From: Nostoc mirabile CHAB5784
GTDB taxonomy: Bacteria > Cyanobacteriota > Cyanobacteriia > Cyanobacteriales > Nostocaceae
NCBI RefSeq assembly: GCF_020829645.1
Contig: NZ_JAIVFS010000017.1
Coordinates: 1-64,000, forward strand
DNA length: 64,000 bases
Direction: 5' to 3'
Below, piece after piece: positions 61,399-64,000 of this stretch; positions within the stretch are counted from its first letter, which is position 1, and each line of letters starts with the position of its first letter. The notes beneath the pieces were generated by a model, which saw nothing but the letters and a program-made list of their open reading frames with translations, had not been told where the DNA came from and ran no database searches. The translations under genes were made by a program, and so were the position numbers.

Positions 61399-61834
61399 CT
61401 ACGGTGTACACACAAGTCTGAAATAGCTGATTAACCAAGGTTTTACCCCACCCTAACCCGGACCTTATAAAGGGGAGGGAACTAGATTTCCGGTCTCCCC
61501 CCTTTCTAAGGCTACGGTGTACACACAAGTCTTGTCGCAGTCTATCTTTATTAAAAAATCTCGCACTGCGTTTCTATCCCGCCTCGGAATGAATTCCGAG
61601 TCTCATAGCTGAAGTCCACTTAAGTGGACTAAATTGATCGTTCAGTCCACTTAAGTGGACTTCAGCTATTAGCCCTGAACTTTAGTTCTGGGCGGGATGT
61701 TGGTGAGTGTGACAGTTTAACTCTGACAAAATGTAGGTAAAAAAGTTGAAACCTATGTGGACAGCACTTGTGTGTACACCGTAGCTTTCTAAGGGGGGAT
61801 TAAGGGGGTAATTCGACTTGTGTGTACACCGTAG
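61399..61834. mobile_element. 436-bp outer MITE with CTACGGTGTACACACAAGTC ends
   Basis: Left end CTACGGTGTACACACAAGTC, right end its perfect 20-bp inverse. The 11-bp sequence CCCCAAAGCAT flanks both sides (61388-61398 and 61835-61845), and joining the flanks restores the common palindrome CCTCCCCAAAGCATCGGGG. A second element of the same family is inserted inside it. Confidence 0.9.
61512..61784. mobile_element. 273-bp inner MITE nested in the same family
   Basis: It has the same 20-bp ends as the surrounding element (right end with one mismatch, CACTTG for GACTTG). The 10-bp duplication CTTTCTAAGG flanks it (61502-61511 and 61785-61794), and removing it restores CCCCCCTTTCTAAGGGGGG. The interior has AGTCCACTTAAGTGGACT-type palindromes. 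Target duplications of 10-11 bp resemble IS4-type elements (inference). Confidence 0.9.
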
Positions 61835-61984
61835 CCCCAAAGCATCGGGGAGGAATACTGCCCGACGCTCGCGGACTCGCTAACGCTGCGCTATCAGTCT
61901 CCTGCCGCGACCAATTAGGGTGCATGGTTTAAGTCCCACACCAAAATCTCCAATTTGGTGGACTGAAAAAATTTATAAAATTTT

Positions 61985-62390
61985 AGGACTTACGCATTGA
62001 CAATGAATACCAAATATGTTTGAAGGTTAAAAACCATATCTTTTGTAAGGGCTAAGCTTTGCTCATTAGTGTCAACTTAAACTCAAACGCTTATCCCACA
62101 GGCGTTTTACCCCCCTTAATCCCCCCGTTTATTGGGGGGAAACAAGAAAATCCAGTTCCCTCCCCTTGGAAAGGGGAGGGTTAGGGTGGGGTAACGCGGA
62201 TCGTGATGGGAAGCCAGAGAACTGAATATCACGTTTTGACAAGGGTTTGACGTTAAGTTGACACCAATGAGCAATGCTTAGCCCCTACAGCATGGTCTAT
62301 TTACGATCGCAGGATAATTAAGAAAAGCCTGAAAACTTCCTCAAGATAGGTAATGCACATCACGATGCATTTGTACAGTGCGTAAGTCCT
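61985..62390. mobile_element. 406-bp composite MITE with AGGACTTACGCA ends, copy 2
   Basis: The ends and the outer 80-120 bp on each side match the element at 34909-35314 (for example GATAGGTAATGCACATCACG). The internal cassette 62068-62265 keeps the GTGTCAACTTAA ends but has another interior, with CCCCCCTTAATCCCCCCG-like and CCCTCCCCTTGG palindromes. Confidence 0.85.
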
Positions 62391-62645
62391 AAATTTATGT
62401 CTAAAGAAATAAGCCCAAAATTCACCTGACTATGCCTAAAGGTTATGTATGCACAGAACAGTCACTTTTAACCAATATCTCTATAGATATAACTAAAAAA
62501 GCTAATTTTAGGATAATTCCATCTGTAGGCTCACGCAATTTAAACAAAAAAGGTTAATACTGAAAAATAACTTTACCAGCATGAAACCTGATTGTAATCA
62601 AAAATTACAGTCAACGAAAAGCAAATAGAGAAAAGAGTACAAACA

Positions 62646-63107
62646 ATGGCAACTTCTACAGACCGCGATCAACAGATTCAAAAGCTGCATGAACTAATCA
62701 AAAATATTGATTATGGTATGTTTACCACAGTCGATGATGATGGCAGTTTGCATAGTTACCCCATGTCAAAAAGTGGTGAAATTAACTCTGAAGCCACACT
62801 CTGGTTCTTTACATACGCTGGTTCCCATAAGGTGACTGAGATTGAACACCATGAGCAGGTAAATATTAGTTTCTCGTCACCCGAACAGCAGCGATACGTT
62901 TCTATCTCAGGTACAGCACAACTCGTGAAAGACCGCAACAAGATGCGAGAGCTATGGAAGCCGGAACTTCAAACCTGGTTTCCTAAAGGATTGGACGAAC
63001 CCGATATTGCTTTGCTTAAGGTGAATATTAACCAGGTTAATTATTGGGATAGCACATCGAGTTTCAAGCCACAAACAATTAATTTATTGACATCATCACG
63101 GCTTTAA
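62646..63107 (+). CDS. PNPOx-fold flavin protein (general stress protein 26-like)
   Basis: A 153-residue protein of the pyridoxamine-phosphate-oxidase-like split-barrel family. The pattern is IDYGMFTTVDDDGSLHSYPM, LWFFTYAGSHKVTEIE, VNISFSSPEQQRYVSISGTA and the C-terminal VNYWDSTSS. Members bind FMN or F420 and are linked to stress. The upstream AAGAGTAC sequence is a weak ribosome binding site. Heptamers AATTCGT follow the stop. Confidence 0.9.
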   Translation: MATSTDRDQQIQKLHELIKNIDYGMFTTVDDDGSLHSYPMSKSGEINSEATLWFFTYAGSHKVTEIEHHEQVNISFSSPEQQRYVSISGTAQLVKDRNKMRELWKPELQTWFPKGLDEPDIALLKVNINQVNYWDSTSSFKPQTINLLTSSRL

Positions 63108-63240
63108 CTAATTCGTAATTCGTAATTCGTAATTCGTAATTAATAATTCAATTATAGATTAATAATTACGAATTATTTTCAGACGTGTAATTCTTAAACT
63201 AAATTGGCAAGAATTAAGTATTTTTAATTACAAAAAATCA

Positions 63241-64000
63241 GTGACAGGAAAAAATAATGATGAAGCCGCCCAAAAGCATCTACCTTTAGAGGTAAAGCGG
63301 CGAAATTTTTTAAAAGGAATAGGCTTTATCGGTGCAGGTGCAGGGGCAATCTTTGCTGATCACATCCTCAATGCAAATCCCGAAGTGGAAGCAGCAGAGG
63401 TTCCAGCATTATCTGTAACTCCAACGAATAGCACAAACAGTGCTGAAATCCCTCTCCGTCCACTGGGAAAAACAGGGGTGAAAGTGTCAGCAATCGCACT
63501 TGGAGGTGCAACTTTAGGGCAAGCAAAGAACAAGGAAGAGGCGATTCGCATCACCCACGAAGCTATTGACAATGGCATCACTTTCATGGATAACGCTTGG
63601 GAGTATAACAAGCATCGTAGTGAAGAGTGGATGGGAGAGGCGTTGCAAGGGCGACGAGACAAGGCTTTTTTGATGACGAAGGTTTGCACCCACGGACGCG
63701 ATCGCAAAGTGGCAATGCAGCAACTCGAAGAATCTCTACGTCGTCTCAAAACTGATCACCTAGACTTGTGGCAAATCCACGAAGTTGTTTACGACAACGA
63801 TCCAGAAAGGATTTTTCGTGCCAACGGAGCAATTGAAGCTCTGGATCAGGCGAAAAAAGAAGGTAAAGTCAGATTCGTTGGCTTTACGGGTCACAAAGAC
63901 CCCGCTATTCATCTAAAAATGCTCTCTTACAATTACCCATTTGATGCGGTGCAATTGCCGCTTAATTGTTTTGATGCTAGTTTTAGAAGCTTTGAACGGC
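63241..64000 (+). CDS. Tat-exported aldo/keto reductase, cut by the window end
   Basis: The frame from GTG 63241 gives at least 253 residues. The N-terminus carries a twin-arginine signal (KRRNFLKGIGFIGAGAGAIF) and an Ala/Asn-rich linker. The enzyme part starts near RPLGKTGVKVSAIALGG, with the catalytic D-N-A-W-E-Y segment (the usual DTA..Y), the K of MTKVCTH and the H of WQIHEV. It is thus an NADPH-type oxidoreductase folded before export. No ATG is available in frame; GTG is the best start. The C-terminus lies outside the window. Confidence 0.85.
   Translation, partial: MTGKNNDEAAQKHLPLEVKRRNFLKGIGFIGAGAGAIFADHILNANPEVEAAEVPALSVTPTNSTNSAEIPLRPLGKTGVKVSAIALGGATLGQAKNKEEAIRITHEAIDNGITFMDNAWEYNKHRSEEWMGEALQGRRDKAFLMTKVCTHGRDRKVAMQQLEESLRRLKTDHLDLWQIHEVVYDNDPERIFRANGAIEALDQAKKEGKVRFVGFTGHKDPAIHLKMLSYNYPFDAVQLPLNCFDASFRSFER

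Noticed and set aside
1..64000. tRNA, rRNA or prophage genes
   Set aside because: None was seen on either strand; no T-loop-like GTTCRANNC with a matching acceptor stem and no phage structural gene was found by eye.

Overview
The window is chromosomal DNA from a filamentous, Nostoc-type cyanobacterium. The octamer GCGATCGC (HIP1) occurs throughout. Heptamer repeats such as AATTCGT and GGGGAGT fill many gaps between genes. The genes include zeta-carotene desaturase, a DUF1400 protein, a DUF3611 protein, an Npun_F0494-type protein, a DUF6930-type protein and several Uma2 (DUF820) nucleases. No tRNA, rRNA, CRISPR array or prophage is visible.

Layout. 0-6 kb is accessory: gene remnants, a tandem Uma2 pair, an Imm1-type immunity gene, a broken addiction-module antitoxin, a third Uma2 gene and a CPBP membrane protease. 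6-12 kb has a TM2 protein, a copper-type P1B ATPase carrying three in-frame repeat insertions, an FHA protein and a TIGR01777 epimerase-like protein with a similar insertion. 12.6-15.6 kb has a HEPN-like two-gene unit, gene remnants, a TPR protein and an IscA/SufA-type protein. 16-20 kb has a DUF6930-type gene and then about 2 kb of almost gene-free DNA with a possible structured RNA. 20-26.6 kb has crtQ with its SRPBCC neighbour, an orphan HicB, a 2Fe-2S ferredoxin, cobQ and prxQ. 27-34.5 kb has a DrrAB-like ABC exporter, an Orn/Lys/Arg decarboxylase (also with an in-frame repeat), a VanX-like dipeptidase, tandem TspO genes and a DUF3611 protein. 36-44 kb has YdeI, GNAT, a NarL-type regulator, era, aqpZ, a transaldolase-family enzyme, Uma2, a double ABM protein and an SDR. 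44.7-49.3 kb is an RND efflux pump with its adaptor.

50.1-53.4 kb is a compact three-gene unit that looks foreign in base composition: a tyrosinase-type copper enzyme, a HEAT-like protein, and a HEAT-like protein fused to an SCO/thioredoxin-like copper-handling domain. It is the best candidate here for an undescribed system. 53.8-60.1 kb has an SLH-glycoside hydrolase, HdeD, DUF1400, a DUF2281/PemK toxin-antitoxin pair, and a caspase-family gene with its middle deleted beside an intact small companion. 60.1-62.6 kb is packed with non-autonomous elements, including one element inserted inside another of the same family, each with its own target duplication. The window ends with a PNPOx-type flavoprotein and a Tat-exported aldo/keto reductase cut by the edge.

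Two themes stand out. Short palindromic or heptamer repeats have entered protein-coding genes in frame at least five times. The gaps between genes hold a layered record of small mobile elements whose termini, target duplications and, in one case, empty site can be read directly.
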